The notes below the pieces were generated by a model. It was not told the DNA's origin, did no database searches, and saw only the letters and a list, made by a program, of their open reading frames with translations. The translations under genes and the position numbers were made by a program. Shown piece after piece: positions 6,530-13,040 of a stretch of 21,369 bases of DNA (the stretch's first letter is position 1; each line of letters starts with the position of its first letter). The stretch comes from Bacteroidales bacterium. Lineage in GTDB: Bacteria > Bacteroidota > Bacteroidia > Bacteroidales > UBA4181. The stretch covers positions 1 to 21,369 of the forward strand of contig JAITTD010000305.1 of assembly GCA_031287245.1 (NCBI GenBank), in the 5' to 3' direction.

Positions 6530-6559
6530 TTGCAGATTAAAAAAATGTCCTTACCTTTG
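6530..6559 (+). promoter_or_regulatory. Promoter of the tRNA-tuf-secE-nusG transcript
   Basis: ATTG with its TTG at 6530-6532, 19 bases, then TACCTTTG (6552-6559): a near-perfect Bacteroidetes promoter. It is 46 bases before the first tRNA. No terminator or second promoter is evident before tuf, so the four tRNAs and tuf are probably one transcript. Confidence 0.7.
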
Positions 6560-6604
6560 CGCTCTCTTTTTTTGACGTATTTTTCATAAAACGTCAGAGA
6601 GAAT

Positions 6605-6678
6605 GCCGATGTAGCTCAGTCGGCCAGAGCAGCTGATTTGTAATCAGCTGGTCGGGGGTTCGAATCCCTCCATCGGCT
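6605..6678 (+). tRNA. tRNA-Thr (anticodon TGT)
   Basis: 74 bases. The acceptor GCCGATG (6605-6611) pairs with CATCGGC (6671-6677), discriminator T. The anticodon arm GCTGA-TTTGTAA-TCAGC gives TGT (reads ACA). The T-arm has GGTTCGAATCC. CCA is not encoded. First of the conserved Thr-Tyr-Gly-Thr-tuf series also known from E. coli (thrU-tyrU-glyT-thrT-tufB). Confidence 0.97.
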
Positions 6679-6727
6679 CGTGCGTTCTTACTTTTAGTGG
6701 AAAGATATTTGAAATTAAAAAAATACC

Positions 6728-6810
6728 GGGGAGATTCCAGAGCGGCCAAATGGGGCAGACTGTAAATCTGTTGTCTTACGACTTCGTAGGTTCGAATCCT
6801 TCTCTCCCCA
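6728..6810 (+). tRNA. tRNA-Tyr (anticodon GTA)
   Basis: 83 bases, class II with a long variable arm (GTCTTACGACTTCGTA region). The acceptor GGGGAGA (6728-6734) pairs with TCTCCCC (6803-6809), discriminator A. Anticodon loop CTGTAAA, anticodon GTA. CCA is not encoded. Confidence 0.97.
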
Positions 6811-6822
6811 CTGATTTCAAAG

Positions 6823-6895
6823 GCGGAAGTAGCTCAGTTGGTAGAGCATAACCCTTCCAAGGTTAGGGTCGCGGGTTCGAGTCTCGTCTTCCGCT
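6823..6895 (+). tRNA. tRNA-Gly (anticodon TCC)
   Basis: 73 bases. The acceptor GCGGAAG (6823-6829) pairs with CTTCCGC (6888-6894), discriminator T. Anticodon stem TAACC/GGTTA with loop CTTCCAA, anticodon TCC. CCA is not encoded. Confidence 0.97.
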
Positions 6896-6905
6896 CAAAA
6901 TGATC

Positions 6906-6977
<72 letters not shown>

Positions 6978-7059
6978 CTGGGAACGAGTATATATTTGAG
7001 TAGTAAATAATTAAATAATGCAAATATCATCTTTAAACCTATTTTAAAATTATATCATC

Positions 7060-8247
7060 ATGGCAAAAGAAAAATTTGACAGGTCCAAACCGCATGTAAA
7101 CATTGGAACCATCGGTCACGTAGACCACGGTAAGACGACCCTTACCGCAGCCATCACAATGGTGTTGGCAAAGAGAGGATTATCAGAAGTCCGCAGTTTT
7201 GATTCGATTGATAATGCACCCGAAGAAAAAGAACGTGGTATCACTATCAATACGGCTCATATCGAGTACCAAACAGCTAACCGCCACTATGCGCACGTTG
7301 ACTGTCCGGGTCACGCCGACTATGTGAAGAACATGGTTACGGGTGCAGCCCAGATGGACGGCGCTATCATCGTGGTAGCAGCTACCGACGGCGCTATGCC
7401 TCAAACACGCGAGCACATTCTGTTGGCGCGTCAGGTAAACGTCCCCAAAATCGTTGTTTTCATGAACAAGGTTGACCTCGTGGATGATCCCGAAATCCTC
7501 GACCTCGTTGAAATGGATATGCGCGATTTGTTGAGTTTCTACCAGTATGACGGCGACAATGTTCCCGTTATCCGCGGTTCTGCTTTGGGCGCTCTGAACG
7601 GCGAAGCTGAATGGGAAGACAAAGTAATGGAATTGATGGATGCTGTGGACAGCTACATTCCTATTCCTCCGCGCGAGAACGAAAAACCGTTCCTGATGCC
7701 GGTGGAAGACGTATTCTCCATCACAGGTCGTGGTACAGTTGCCACAGGTCGTATCGAAACAGGCGTTGTGAACACCAGCGATGAAATGGAAATCATTGGT
7801 TTGGGCGCAGAAAAGTTGAAAACAGTTATCACCGGTGTGGAAATGTTCCGCAAAATTCTCGACAGAGGTGAAGCCGGCGACAACGTTGGTCTGCTTCTCC
7901 GCGGTATCGACAAAAAGGACATCAAACGCGGTCAGGTGATTGCCAAACCGGGGTCGATTACTCCTCACACCAAATTCAAGGCTGAGGTTTACGTGTTGAA
8001 AAAAGAAGAAGGCGGTCGCCACACTCCTTTTCACAACAAATACCGCCCGCAGTTCTATCTCCGTACCCTCGATGTAACGGGTGAAATCACTCTTCCCGAA
8101 GGTCAGGAAATGGTAATGCCCGGTGACAACGTAACGATTACAGTGGAACTGATTTACCCTGTTGCTATCAACAAGGGACTTCGTTTCGCTATCCGCGAAG
8201 GCGGTCGTACCGTTGGCGCAGGTCAGGTTGTTGAGATTCTGGAATAA
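7060..8247 (+). CDS. tuf: Elongation factor Tu
   Basis: 395 aa, the usual length. EF-Tu GTPase delivers aminoacyl-tRNA to the ribosome. GTP-binding motifs are all present: GHVDHGKTT (G1, about 19-27), RGITIN (switch I, about 59-64), DCPGHADY (G3, about 81-88), NKVDLVDD (G4) and GSALGALNG (G5). Domains 2 and 3 follow from about residue 205 (PFLMPVEDVFSITGRGTVATGRIE), ending in the typical FAIREGGRTVGAGQVVEILE. It lies 82 bases after the last tRNA-Thr and is followed by a hairpin, tRNA-Trp, secE and nusG. The leader has no Shine-Dalgarno. Confidence 0.99.
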   Translation: MAKEKFDRSKPHVNIGTIGHVDHGKTTLTAAITMVLAKRGLSEVRSFDSIDNAPEEKERGITINTAHIEYQTANRHYAHVDCPGHADYVKNMVTGAAQMDGAIIVVAATDGAMPQTREHILLARQVNVPKIVVFMNKVDLVDDPEILDLVEMDMRDLLSFYQYDGDNVPVIRGSALGALNGEAEWEDKVMELMDAVDSYIPIPPRENEKPFLMPVEDVFSITGRGTVATGRIETGVVNTSDEMEIIGLGAEKLKTVITGVEMFRKILDRGEAGDNVGLLLRGIDKKDIKRGQVIAKPGSITPHTKFKAEVYVLKKEEGGRHTPFHNKYRPQFYLRTLDVTGEITLPEGQEMVMPGDNVTITVELIYPVAINKGLRFAIREGGRTVGAGQVVEILE

Positions 8248-8280
8248 TTCCGGCGTCTTCAATGTGAAAATGATCGGTTC

Positions 8281-8306
8281 AAGGTTGTGCTTTTTGGCAC
8301 AGCCTT
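8281..8306 (+). terminator. Hairpin after tuf, possible (partial) terminator
   Basis: AAGGTTGTGC (8281-8290), loop TTTTTG, GCACAGCCTT (8297-8306): a 10-bp stem with one G-T pair. What follows is GGATTATTATTG rather than a solid T-run, so it may be an attenuator or an RNA-processing or stability element between tuf and tRNA-Trp/secE/nusG. Confidence 0.45.
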
Positions 8307-8331
8307 GGATTATTATTGAATAGTTAAAAAC

Positions 8332-8405
8332 AGGGGTGTAGTTCAAGGGCAGAATAGCGGTCTCCAAAACCGTTGATGGGAGTTCGAATCTCTCCACCCC
8401 TGCCA
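8332..8405 (+). tRNA. tRNA-Trp (anticodon CCA), with encoded CCA end
   Basis: The acceptor AGGGGTG (8332-8338) pairs with CACCCCT (8395-8401), discriminator G8402, and a templated CCA at 8403-8405. Anticodon loop CTCCAAA, anticodon CCA. Placed between tuf and secE as in many bacteria. No other tRNA in the window encodes its CCA. Confidence 0.97.
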
Positions 8406-8419
8406 TAAACGTCGTTAAA

Positions 8420-8611
8420 ATGAAAAAGTTCATTAATTATCTGAAAGAGACCTATACCGAATTGGTACACAAGGTAAGTTGGCCCACATGGGCGGATTTG
8501 CAGGGCAGTTCGGTGCTGGTGCTTGTCGCTTCACTCATCATAGCACTCATTGTGTTCGCTATGGATTTCAGTTTCGACAATTTATTCAAATTCATATACA
8601 AGATTTTTTAA
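8420..8611 (+). CDS. secE: Preprotein translocase subunit SecE
   Basis: 63 aa, the short single-helix type. The amphipathic N-terminus contains the conserved ELVHKVSWPTWADLQGSS (about 14-31). One membrane helix follows (about 32-50, VLVLVASLIIALIVFAMDF) and a short tail. SecE clamps the SecY channel in the inner membrane. It sits between tRNA-Trp and nusG, 11 bases before nusG, the classic arrangement. Confidence 0.96.
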   Translation: MKKFINYLKETYTELVHKVSWPTWADLQGSSVLVLVASLIIALIVFAMDFSFDNLFKFIYKIF

Positions 8612-8622
8612 TTCTTAATGAT

Positions 8623-9189
8623 ATGAGTGAATCAGGAAAAAAATGGTATGTGTTGAGAACCGCTGGCGGCAAGGAAAAGAAAGCAAAAGAGCTAATCGAT
8701 GGTCAGGTTGCCGCCAATGGTTGGACGGACTATGTATCGCAGGTGCTTATTCCTGCCGAAAAGGTGTATCAGATTAAGAACGGAAAGAAAGTGAGCCGCG
8801 AGCGCACATTTTTCCCGGGCTACATCATGATAGAAGCCGAACTGCAAGGCGAAATGATTCACATGATGCGTAATGTGACCGGCGTGTCGGGCTTTTTGGA
8901 AGAAGAACGCTTAGTCAACGGCGTTCGCAAAAAATTACCTGTTCCGTTGCGCCAGTCGGAAGTAAACCGAATGTTGGGCAAAATGGACGAATTGGCAGCC
9001 AGCGAGGAAGAACTTGAAGTATCGTTCTTCGTAGGCGAGCCAGTAAAAGTGATTGACGGTCCGTTCAACAGTTTTTCGGGCATCATCGAAAAAGTCAATA
9101 ACGAGCAGAAGAAAATCGAGGTAATGGTGAAGATATTCGGCCGTCAGACACCTCTCGAACTGAATTTCATGCAGGTAGAGAAGATATAA
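8623..9189 (+). CDS. nusG: Transcription termination/antitermination factor NusG
   Basis: 188 aa. The frame is open further upstream through secE, but ATG 8623 (MSESGKKWYVLRT) is the start that matches the family. NGN domain about 8-125 (KKWYVLRTAGGKEKKAKELI, RTFFPGYIMIEAEL, GVSGFLEEE). The KOW domain begins near 135 (GEPVKVIDGPFNSFSGIIEKV, EVMVKIFGRQTPLELNF). NusG binds RNA polymerase and links it to Rho or the ribosome. Normally rplK, rplA, rplJ and rplL follow; here an aspartate kinase starts 11 bases downstream, so the usual ribosomal operon is interrupted. Confidence 0.97.
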   Translation: MSESGKKWYVLRTAGGKEKKAKELIDGQVAANGWTDYVSQVLIPAEKVYQIKNGKKVSRERTFFPGYIMIEAELQGEMIHMMRNVTGVSGFLEEERLVNGVRKKLPVPLRQSEVNRMLGKMDELAASEEELEVSFFVGEPVKVIDGPFNSFSGIIEKVNNEQKKIEVMVKIFGRQTPLELNFMQVEKI

Positions 9190-9200
9190 TCCTGTCGCTC

Positions 9201-10586
9201 ATGCTTACGGTCGAAAAAATAGGCGGCACATCCATGTCGAAGTTCGGCGATGTGTTGCATAATATCATATTGGGAGAAAGGACAGAAACGGAATGGTACA
9301 ACCGCATCTTCGTAGTGTCCGCTTACAGCAATGTGACCAATTGGTTGCTGGAACACAAAAAATCGGGACTGCCCGGAATTTACACCAAATTTTATCACAA
9401 CGAAGAATACGAAACCGCGCTGGACGAGGTGTGCGGCAAATTGATCGAAATCAATCGCAGTTTTGCGGACATCGGGCTGAACCAGACGGAAGCCGACCAG
9501 TTTATCAAAAAACGCATCGCCCACGCAAGGCTCTATCTCAACAGCATGGCAAAGGTGGAAGCATCGGGTTATGTCAATAAAGATGACATCTTTCTGGCTG
9601 CCCGCGAGATTTTGGCATCCATCGGCGAGGCTCATTCGACGTTCAACTCTGTAAATATACTGAAACACAATGGGTTAAACGCCAAATTTATTGACTTATG
9701 CGGATTCTACGATTCCGAACCGCTAACGATTGACGAGCGTATCAAAAGGGCGTTTCAAAACATCGACTTTTCCACAACGCTGTGCATTGCCACCGGCTAC
9801 ACAAAAGGAACGGAAGGCATCATGCGAGCCTTTGATCGCGGCTATTCCGAAGTGACTTTCAGCAAAATAGCCGTTGAAGTGAAGGCAAACGAAGCCATCA
9901 TTCACAAGGAATACCACCTGTCAAGCGCCGACCCCGCTATTGTGGGCGAGGAGAAATGCGTTCCTGTGGGACATACCAGTTTCATCATCGCCGACCAGTT
10001 GGCGGACATCGGCATGGAGGCTATCCACCCGAAAGCCGCTAAGCCACTCGAAATGAACGACATCAATATCCGCATCAAAAACACATTCGAGCCGAAACAT
10101 GACGGAACGCTCATCACGAAAAGTTACATCAGTCCGACCACAAAGGTGGAAATCGTGTCGGGGACGGACAAAGTGACTGCCATCGAGATTTACGACCCCA
10201 TGATGGTGGGCGAAGTGGGTTTCGATATGCGGATCATGGAGATTTTCTTCCGCCACAACGTCAGTTACATTCTGAAATCCACCAATGCCAACTGCATCAC
10301 GATGGTGGTGTGGGACAATCCCAAGTTGCAACCCTTGATAGACGAGTTGCGCAATCGCTACAACGAAATAGTGGTAAAACCGGTGGCAATGGTGAGTTGC
10401 ATGGGCACGAATATCGCCTTTCCGGGAATATTGGCGAAGGCAGCCGGCGCATTGGACGAGCATGGCGTCAATGTAGAGGCTTTCAGTCAGTCGCTGCGAC
10501 AGGTCAATATGCAGTTTGTGATTCGCCGCGAAAAATACAGGGAAGCCATTATTGCGCTGAACGAGGCGCTATGCCTCCATCAGTAA
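9201..10586 (+). CDS. Aspartate kinase, ectoine-cluster-like (Ask_Ect) type
   Basis: 461 aa. Phosphorylates aspartate, the first step toward lysine/diaminopimelate, threonine and methionine. The N-terminus VEKIGGTSMSKFGDVL carries the catalytic Lys6 and the GGTS loop, but with 'KIGGTSM' in place of the usual 'KFGGTS'. Other matches are NRIFVVSAYSNVTNWLLEHKKSG, the kinase core GYSEVTFSKIAVEVKANEAIIHKEYHLSSADP (about 215-246), GMEAIHPKAAKPL (about 272-284), and tandem ACT domains from about 308 (VEIVSGTDKVTAIEIYD; VAMVSCMGTNIAFPGILAKAAGALDEHGVNVEAFSQ). From memory the KIGGTSM start and the IIHKEYHLSSADP stretch are typical of the Ask_Ect kinases found near ectoine genes. No ectABC genes are visible here, so an anabolic role in the aspartate pathway is more likely. 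The ATG is 11 bases after nusG; no terminator separates them. Confidence 0.92.
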   Translation: MLTVEKIGGTSMSKFGDVLHNIILGERTETEWYNRIFVVSAYSNVTNWLLEHKKSGLPGIYTKFYHNEEYETALDEVCGKLIEINRSFADIGLNQTEADQFIKKRIAHARLYLNSMAKVEASGYVNKDDIFLAAREILASIGEAHSTFNSVNILKHNGLNAKFIDLCGFYDSEPLTIDERIKRAFQNIDFSTTLCIATGYTKGTEGIMRAFDRGYSEVTFSKIAVEVKANEAIIHKEYHLSSADPAIVGEEKCVPVGHTSFIIADQLADIGMEAIHPKAAKPLEMNDINIRIKNTFEPKHDGTLITKSYISPTTKVEIVSGTDKVTAIEIYDPMMVGEVGFDMRIMEIFFRHNVSYILKSTNANCITMVVWDNPKLQPLIDELRNRYNEIVVKPVAMVSCMGTNIAFPGILAKAAGALDEHGVNVEAFSQSLRQVNMQFVIRREKYREAIIALNEALCLHQ

Positions 10587-10610
10587 ATGGAAGAACGGAT
10601 AAAAAGGAAA

Positions 10611-10680
10611 ACAATATAACGATGTATAACAACGTATAACAACGTATAACAATATATAACAATATATAACAACGTATAAC
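10611..10680. repeat. 10-bp tandem repeat (AACGTATAAC), about seven units
   Basis: Six units in perfect 10-base register fill 10621-10680: GATGTATAAC, AACGTATAAC twice, AATATATAAC twice, AACGTATAAC. A degenerate unit ACAATATAAC precedes them (10611-10620). Differences are confined to positions 2-4 of the unit. The array ends one base before the ATG of the aminotransferase, so it forms the whole 5' leader. Confidence 0.95.
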
Positions 10681-10681
10681 C

Positions 10682-12004
10682 ATGAATACCCCCATTCCCC
10701 GCGGAATAGTTGATAAAGCCAAGTTCGAGAGCGGTTTGAAAAATATCGGCAGAGCATCCATACGTGAGGTGGTCCGTCTGGTCGGCAATATTGAAGCGGC
10801 ATCAGGCTTGAAATACGTCAAAATGGAAATGGGCGTGCCCGGTCTTCCGGCTGCCCGGCAAGGCATAGAAGCGCAGATTGCAGCGCTGAACAGCGGGGTT
10901 GCTTCGATTTACCCCAGCATTGAAGGCATCATCGAATTGAAGCGCGAAGCATCGCGTTTTGCCAAACTGTTCCTCGACACAGATATTCAACCCGATGGAT
11001 GCGTTCCTACGGTTGGTTCCATGCAGGGTAGCCTTACGGCTTTTATGGTCAATAGCCGCTGTCGGAAAGATAAAACTGTAACGTTGTTCATAGACCCCGG
11101 GTTTCCGGTGCAGAAACAGCAGCATAACGTGCTGGGCTTGGAGTACAAAACTTTTGATGTGTATAACCATCGCGGGGAGAAACTTCGCGCTAAACTGGAA
11201 GAATATCTCAGCGAGGGCAACGTGCACACTATTGTCTATTCCAACCCCAACAATCCAGCGTGGTTTTGCCTTACAGACAAAGAATTGCGCATTATCGGGG
11301 AGTTAGCAACGAAGTATGACGTCATCGTGTTGGAGGATTTGGCATATTTCGGTATGGATTTCCGTTCCGACTACGGAAAAGGAGGCGTGCCACCCTATCA
11401 GCCTTCGGTATCGCACTATACCGACCACTACATGATACTTTTCTCCGGTTCCAAGGTGTTCAGTTATGCAGGCGAGCGGATTGCCCTGATGATGATAAGC
11501 AACAAGTTGTACAACCGCTGTTTCCCTGATTTGAAGCGATTTTATTCATCGGATAGTTTTGGACACGCGGCAGTATATGGCGCTTTATATGCCATCTCGT
11601 CGGGCACGGGACATTCGGTGCAATATGCGCTGACAGCAATGCTGAAAGCGGTAAATGACGGCAATTTTAACTTCCTTGAAGAGATAAAACCTTACAGGGA
11701 GAAAGCCTGCACGATGAAAGAACTGTTCACTCGCTACGGATTCCGCATTGTATATGACAAGGACGAAGACCAGCCTTTGGCGGACGGCTTCTATTTTACG
11801 ATTTCCTATCCGGGCTTTACCGGAAGCGAGTTGCTCGAAGAGTTGCTGTATTATGGGATAAGCGCTATCACGCTCGACATTACCGGCAGCGAGCGCAGCG
11901 AAGGACTGCGAGCCTGCGTGTCGCAAACGCAACCGGCGCAGTTTCCCGATTTGGAAATACGCCTGAAAGCATTTCAAAACGACCACGCCAACAACAAAAT
12001 CTAA
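10682..12004 (+). CDS. PLP-dependent aminotransferase, class I/II (fold type I)
   Basis: 440 aa. Fold-type-I features: the substrate/phosphate-pocket loop GSMQGSLTAF (about 117-126), YSNPNNPAWF (about 186-195, the NPNNP motif with Ala-Trp in place of the common Thr-Gly), VLEDLAYFGMDF with the Asp that contacts the pyridine nitrogen (about 215-226), and SGSKVFSYAGERIALMM with the Schiff-base Lys at residue 258. The N-terminus (MEMGVPGLPAARQGIEAQ) resembles the 'G.P.....' start of alanine/aspartate-type enzymes. Exact substrate cannot be read. The position 95 bases after an aspartate kinase suggests amino-acid metabolism, perhaps supplying aspartate or acting on a lysine/threonine intermediate. 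It is about 30 residues longer than DapL and lacks features I would expect of DapL. Confidence 0.85.
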   Translation: MNTPIPRGIVDKAKFESGLKNIGRASIREVVRLVGNIEAASGLKYVKMEMGVPGLPAARQGIEAQIAALNSGVASIYPSIEGIIELKREASRFAKLFLDTDIQPDGCVPTVGSMQGSLTAFMVNSRCRKDKTVTLFIDPGFPVQKQQHNVLGLEYKTFDVYNHRGEKLRAKLEEYLSEGNVHTIVYSNPNNPAWFCLTDKELRIIGELATKYDVIVLEDLAYFGMDFRSDYGKGGVPPYQPSVSHYTDHYMILFSGSKVFSYAGERIALMMISNKLYNRCFPDLKRFYSSDSFGHAAVYGALYAISSGTGHSVQYALTAMLKAVNDGNFNFLEEIKPYREKACTMKELFTRYGFRIVYDKDEDQPLADGFYFTISYPGFTGSELLEELLYYGISAITLDITGSERSEGLRACVSQTQPAQFPDLEIRLKAFQNDHANNKI

Positions 12005-12021
12005 AAAATAATTTATTTCGT

Positions 12022-12052
12022 TTTGTAAATTCAAAAAACACGTTTATCTTTG
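12022..12052 (+). promoter_or_regulatory. Promoter of tRNA-Phe
   Basis: TTTG (12022-12025), exactly 19 bases, TATCTTTG (12045-12052): a full match to the Bacteroidetes consensus, 14 bases before the tRNA. Confidence 0.85.
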
Positions 12053-12066
12053 CACCCTCAAAAAAT

Positions 12067-12139
<73 letters not shown>

Positions 12140-12146
12140 CTCTTTC

Positions 12147-12186
12147 AAACGCCAATAGTCTAAAATACAGACGATTGGCGTTTTTT
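12147..12186 (+). terminator. Intrinsic terminator of tRNA-Phe
   Basis: AAACGCCAAT (12147-12156) pairs with ATTGGCGTTT (12174-12183) and the stem is extended by GTC/GAC inside. A run of six T's ends at 12186. The A-rich start lets it work in both directions, also for the minus-strand toxin gene ending at 12208. Confidence 0.85.
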
Positions 12187-12207
12187 GATTGATATATGCA
12201 AAAAGAT

Positions 12208-12531
12208 TTAATCAATTAAGTGAACAAGTTTCCCTGTATTTTGTGACGTGTGGAATATGCCGACAATCTGAACAAGTGCATCAATATTATCTACAATGAA
12301 CAAAATTTTGTATCTCCACTTTACCACAAATCGTACTGTTTGTCGGTCTATATCAATGTATGGGTCTTTCGGATAACCATCGGGGAATACTGTCAATTTC
12401 TTGACTTGCGACAATATCCCTCTTTCCACGTATTTAGCCTTTGTTGAACTATCTTTGCGGCTGATGTACGCCACTATTTCCTGCAAATCACCCTTTGCCA
12501 TATCAGAAAAACTAACCTTAAAGGTCTGCAT
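12208..12531 (-). CDS. RelE/ParE-family toxin
   Basis: 107 aa, usual size for the family. It opens with FKVSFSDMAKGDLQEIVAYIS (the first strand and the helix with the typical 'A..DL..I..YI' pattern). Next come ILSQVKKLTVFPDGYPKD (the 'L...P..yp' segment), VRFVVKWRYKILFIVD (core strands) and the C-terminal VQIVGIFHTSQN, which carries the conserved 'v..I.Ht.q' end. Members either cut mRNA on the ribosome (RelE type) or poison gyrase (ParE type); which applies cannot be told. It overlaps the upstream antitoxin gene by 14 bases in another frame, the usual translational coupling of type II pairs. Confidence 0.88.
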   Translation of the reverse strand: MQTFKVSFSDMAKGDLQEIVAYISRKDSSTKAKYVERGILSQVKKLTVFPDGYPKDPYIDIDRQTVRFVVKWRYKILFIVDNIDALVQIVGIFHTSQNTGKLVHLID

Positions 12532-12784
12532 AGCAATATCCTAAATCGGCACTTAGTTGTTCCAAAGTCGTGCATTGCCCACTTTTGCATTGTGTAATAC
12601 CGTTGGCTATCCGTTGCTTATATTGTTCTTGGGTAAGTGGTTCGCCCATTGCCGTATAAGCCACAATAGCATCTTCATTGGAACGGTAAAAAACATGATG
12701 TATCTTTTGGAACAATATATCCCTTTCATTATCAGGCAAAAGAGCAATTTCGTCAAAGATTTGATCTACAACAGGGGTATTCAT
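12518..12784 (-). CDS. Antitoxin of the RelE/ParE pair
   Basis: 88 aa. The N-terminal helix (PVVDQIFDEIALLPDNERDILFQKIHHVF) probably dimerises. The middle segment IVAYTAMGEPLTQEQYKQRIANGI matches a small Bacteroidetes antitoxin type that reads 'VAYT..G.PLT...Y......' in my experience. The acidic, flexible C-terminus (CTTLEQLSADL) would wrap the toxin. The gene comes first in the operon. A reverse TATCTTTG box (12808-12801) lies 17 bases upstream of its ATG, without a good TTTG partner at 19 bases, so expression is probably weak or autoregulated. Confidence 0.82.
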   Translation of the reverse strand: MNTPVVDQIFDEIALLPDNERDILFQKIHHVFYRSNEDAIVAYTAMGEPLTQEQYKQRIANGITQCKSGQCTTLEQLSADLGYCYADL

Positions 12785-12800
12785 AACAATATTTTTCCTG

Positions 12801-12808
12801 CAAAGATA
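12801..12808 (-). promoter_or_regulatory. -7 promoter element of the toxin-antitoxin operon
   Basis: CAAAGATA on the plus strand is TATCTTTG on the minus strand, just upstream of the antitoxin start. No TTTG partner at the normal spacing; one lies only 10 bases further (12822-12819). A very similar word, GCAAAGATAAGC, also occurs at 2881-2892 where it drives no visible gene. Confidence 0.5.
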
Positions 12809-12971
12809 AGCGTTTTTTCAAAAAAAATCATCTCTCCATAAAAAAATGATGGTTGGGAATGATCGGTATTACAAATATGACCGTTCAATTGCTAACTTTT
12901 TTTGCACTCTGATTATAGCCGGGCAATTTTTTATCAATGACAGACAGATTTTGCAAAAAAGAATGACAAAA

Positions 12972-13003
12972 TTTGTTTGGGATAAAATTTAGGCATACCT
13001 TTG
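12972..13003 (+). promoter_or_regulatory. Promoter of the GH99/WbsX-like lipoprotein gene
   Basis: TTTG (12972-12975), 20 bases, TACCTTTG (12996-13003), 37 bases before the chosen ATG. One base longer than the ideal spacing. Confidence 0.7.
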
Positions 13004-13040
13004 TAGCAAAAAATTTAATTTGATTAATCAATATCAAGCA

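Noticed and set aside
8291..8315. Second sigma-54-like site (TTGGCACAGCCTTGG) after tuf
   Set aside because: The -12 half reads TTGG, not TTGC, with the wrong spacing, and the sequence is explained as the right arm of the post-tuf hairpin.
7183..8433. Long open frame on the minus strand across tuf and tRNA-Trp (416 aa)
   Set aside because: It is the antisense of tuf; its start (GVERFELPSTVLETAILPLNYTP) is simply tRNA-Trp read backwards, a well-known false protein.
10549..10866. Minus-strand frame rich in Tyr/Leu/Ile over the 10-bp repeat
   Set aside because: The periodic peptide is the translation of the tandem DNA repeat, not a real protein.
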